From: Prevotella sp.
GTDB taxonomy: Bacteria; Bacteroidota; Bacteroidia; Bacteroidales; Bacteroidaceae
DNA length: 6,372 bases
Reading direction: 5' to 3'
Assembly: GCA_017424205.1 (NCBI GenBank)
Contig: JAFPAS010000313.1
Location: 1-6,372, forward strand
In this document: in pieces, positions 5,271 through 6,372 of the stretch
Layout: each line of letters begins with the position of its first letter
How positions within the stretch are numbered: position 1 is the first letter of the stretch
The notes under the pieces: model-generated
Told to the model about the DNA's origin: nothing
Database searches by the model: none
What the model saw: only the letters and a program-made list of their open reading frames with translations
Made by a program: the position numbers and the translations under genes

Positions 5271-6372
5271 ATGAAACGAAATTTTATAATATTAGCATCA
5301 TTCATCCTTATAGCCGTTCAGACTGTCTCTGCAAATGACGGTCATGGTTTATGGCTTAATATGAGACGCAACGAATCACCATCGGCTGTTGTGCTTGATA
5401 GTAAATCCTTGCTTACGAATAGCATAGCCCAGACCGCAGCTGACGAATTACGCACTTATTGGAAGGGCGATTCCGTGGTTCTGATGTTAGATAGTATGAA
5501 TGTTGAAGCAGACGGATTTCGTGTCTCATGTCATGGCGGTAGGATAACACTGAGCTCACGTAATGCAAATGGATTGCTTTATGGAGCGTACGATATGCTT
5601 CGCAAGCAGGAACAAAATGGAGGTAGAAGCATACTCCATAAAGATACAACATACTGCCAAGTGCCAGACAATGCTCTCCGTATACTCAATCATTGGGACA
5701 ATCCTGATGGCACGATAGAACGCGGATATGCAGGGCGAAGCATATTCTGGAAAGAAGACGGAATAGCAGACTTGAATGTGCTTAAAGAGTATGGACGTGC
5801 CTGTGCCTCGGTCGGTATCAATGCTTCGGTGCTGAATAATGTCAATGCAAAACCACTGATGCTCGGCAAGCAGAAACTGTCAGAAACAAAACGCATAGCT
5901 GATGCCTTGCGTCCATACGGTATAAAAGTATTCCTTGCCGTAAACTTCGCAACACCGAAGGTGCTCGGAGGCTTGCCGACAGCCGATCCTCTCGATGCTA
6001 AGGTGCAGGCGTGGTGGAAGAAAAAAGCAAAGGAGATTTATCGTATGATACCTGATTTTGGCGGTTTTCTTGTGAAAGCAAATTCAGAAGGAGAACCAGG
6101 GCCGATGGACTATGGTCGTACACATGTTGATGGGGCTAACATGCTGGCTGCTGCGCTGAAACCCTATGGCGGCATAGTCATGTGGCGTGCTTTTGTCTAT
6201 GCACCATCAAGCAGCGACCGTGCGTCACAGGCCTACGATGAGTTCATGCCGTTCGACGGACAGTTTGCTGAAAATGTAATCATCCAGATAAAGAATGGTC
6301 CGATAGACTTCCAGCCTCGTGAGCCAGCATCGCCTCTCTTCTTCGCCATGAAGCATACAGCTATTATGCCAG
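5271..6372 (+). CDS. GH67 alpha-glucuronidase, secreted (partial, C-terminal part beyond window)
   Basis: Removes glucuronic acid or its 4-O-methyl form from the non-reducing end of glucuronoxylo-oligosaccharides, a late step of glucuronoxylan breakdown. The frame is open for 367 codons to the right edge; full-length members are about 650-700 residues. A signal peptide (MKRNFIILASFILIAVQTVSA) implies export, probably to the periplasm. An N-terminal non-catalytic domain spans about 25-130, then the TIM barrel starts with ILNHWDNPDGTIERGYAG (138-155). The motif VKANSEGEPGPMDYGRTH (268-285) holds E273, equivalent to the proposed catalytic acid E292 of Cellvibrio GlcA67A. GPIDFQPREP holds D346, which by spacing matches D365 of that enzyme; the partner Glu (E393) should lie a few residues past the edge. 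The start is set by the signal peptide; there is no Shine-Dalgarno, and the ATG is preceded by AT-rich sequence. The gene is divergent from the GH35-like/CE8 unit and shares its intergenic region. Confidence 0.95.
   Translation, partial: MKRNFIILASFILIAVQTVSANDGHGLWLNMRRNESPSAVVLDSKSLLTNSIAQTAADELRTYWKGDSVVLMLDSMNVEADGFRVSCHGGRITLSSRNANGLLYGAYDMLRKQEQNGGRSILHKDTTYCQVPDNALRILNHWDNPDGTIERGYAGRSIFWKEDGIADLNVLKEYGRACASVGINASVLNNVNAKPLMLGKQKLSETKRIADALRPYGIKVFLAVNFATPKVLGGLPTADPLDAKVQAWWKKKAKEIYRMIPDFGGFLVKANSEGEPGPMDYGRTHVDGANMLAAALKPYGGIVMWRAFVYAPSSSDRASQAYDEFMPFDGQFAENVIIQIKNGPIDFQPREPASPLFFAMKHTAIMP

Noticed and set aside
5413..5896. Minus-strand open frames at 5413-5652 and 5690-5896
   Set aside because: They lie opposite the strongly recognisable GH67 coding frame and have no independent support.

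Overview
The window looks like chromosome of a Bacteroidales bacterium, most likely Prevotella or a close relative. This rests on three things: the start regions of most genes lack a clear Shine-Dalgarno sequence, the promoters match the Bacteroidetes TTG / TAnnTTTG pattern, and secreted plant-polysaccharide enzymes sit beside a short intergenic tandem repeat of a kind I associate with this order. The genus is an inference from style and protein resemblance, not from a search.

Layout. Positions 1-1695 (minus strand) hold a two-gene proteolysis operon. clpS (1390-1695) encodes the N-degron adaptor. It is followed after 30 bp by clpA (1359 leftward, running off the window), the AAA+ unfoldase it serves. 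Positions 1696-1933 are intergenic and hold an inverted repeat that would fold best in minus-strand RNA (a candidate terminator), plus short palindromes ahead of clpS. Positions 1934-4789 (minus strand) hold two exported carbohydrate-active enzymes, transcribed in the order GH35-like beta-galactosidase (DUF5597 type), then CE8 pectin methylesterase. They are 69 bp apart with no visible promoter between them, so probably co-transcribed. Positions 4790-5270 are a 481-bp divergent intergenic region. From 5271 to the right edge (plus strand) lies the first 367 codons of a GH67 alpha-glucuronidase, which removes (methyl)glucuronic acid from xylan fragments.

The three enzymes fit a plant cell wall (xylan/pectin) degradation locus. 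No SusC/SusD pair or regulator is visible here.

The most unusual part is the divergent region. Next to the GH35-like gene lies a 3.1-copy tandem repeat with an exact 66-bp period (4815-5021). Every unit regenerates a minus-strand TAnnTTTG box, giving four boxes at exact 66-bp spacing. Between the conserved cores each unit has a hairpin whose stem sequence changes but whose pairing and CTTG loop are kept. On the other side, GH67 has a well-spaced TTG-N20-TAACTTTG promoter and a leader of roughly 130 nt with two hairpins. The repeat array, its structural conservation and its overlap with the promoter are the best candidates for something not yet described.
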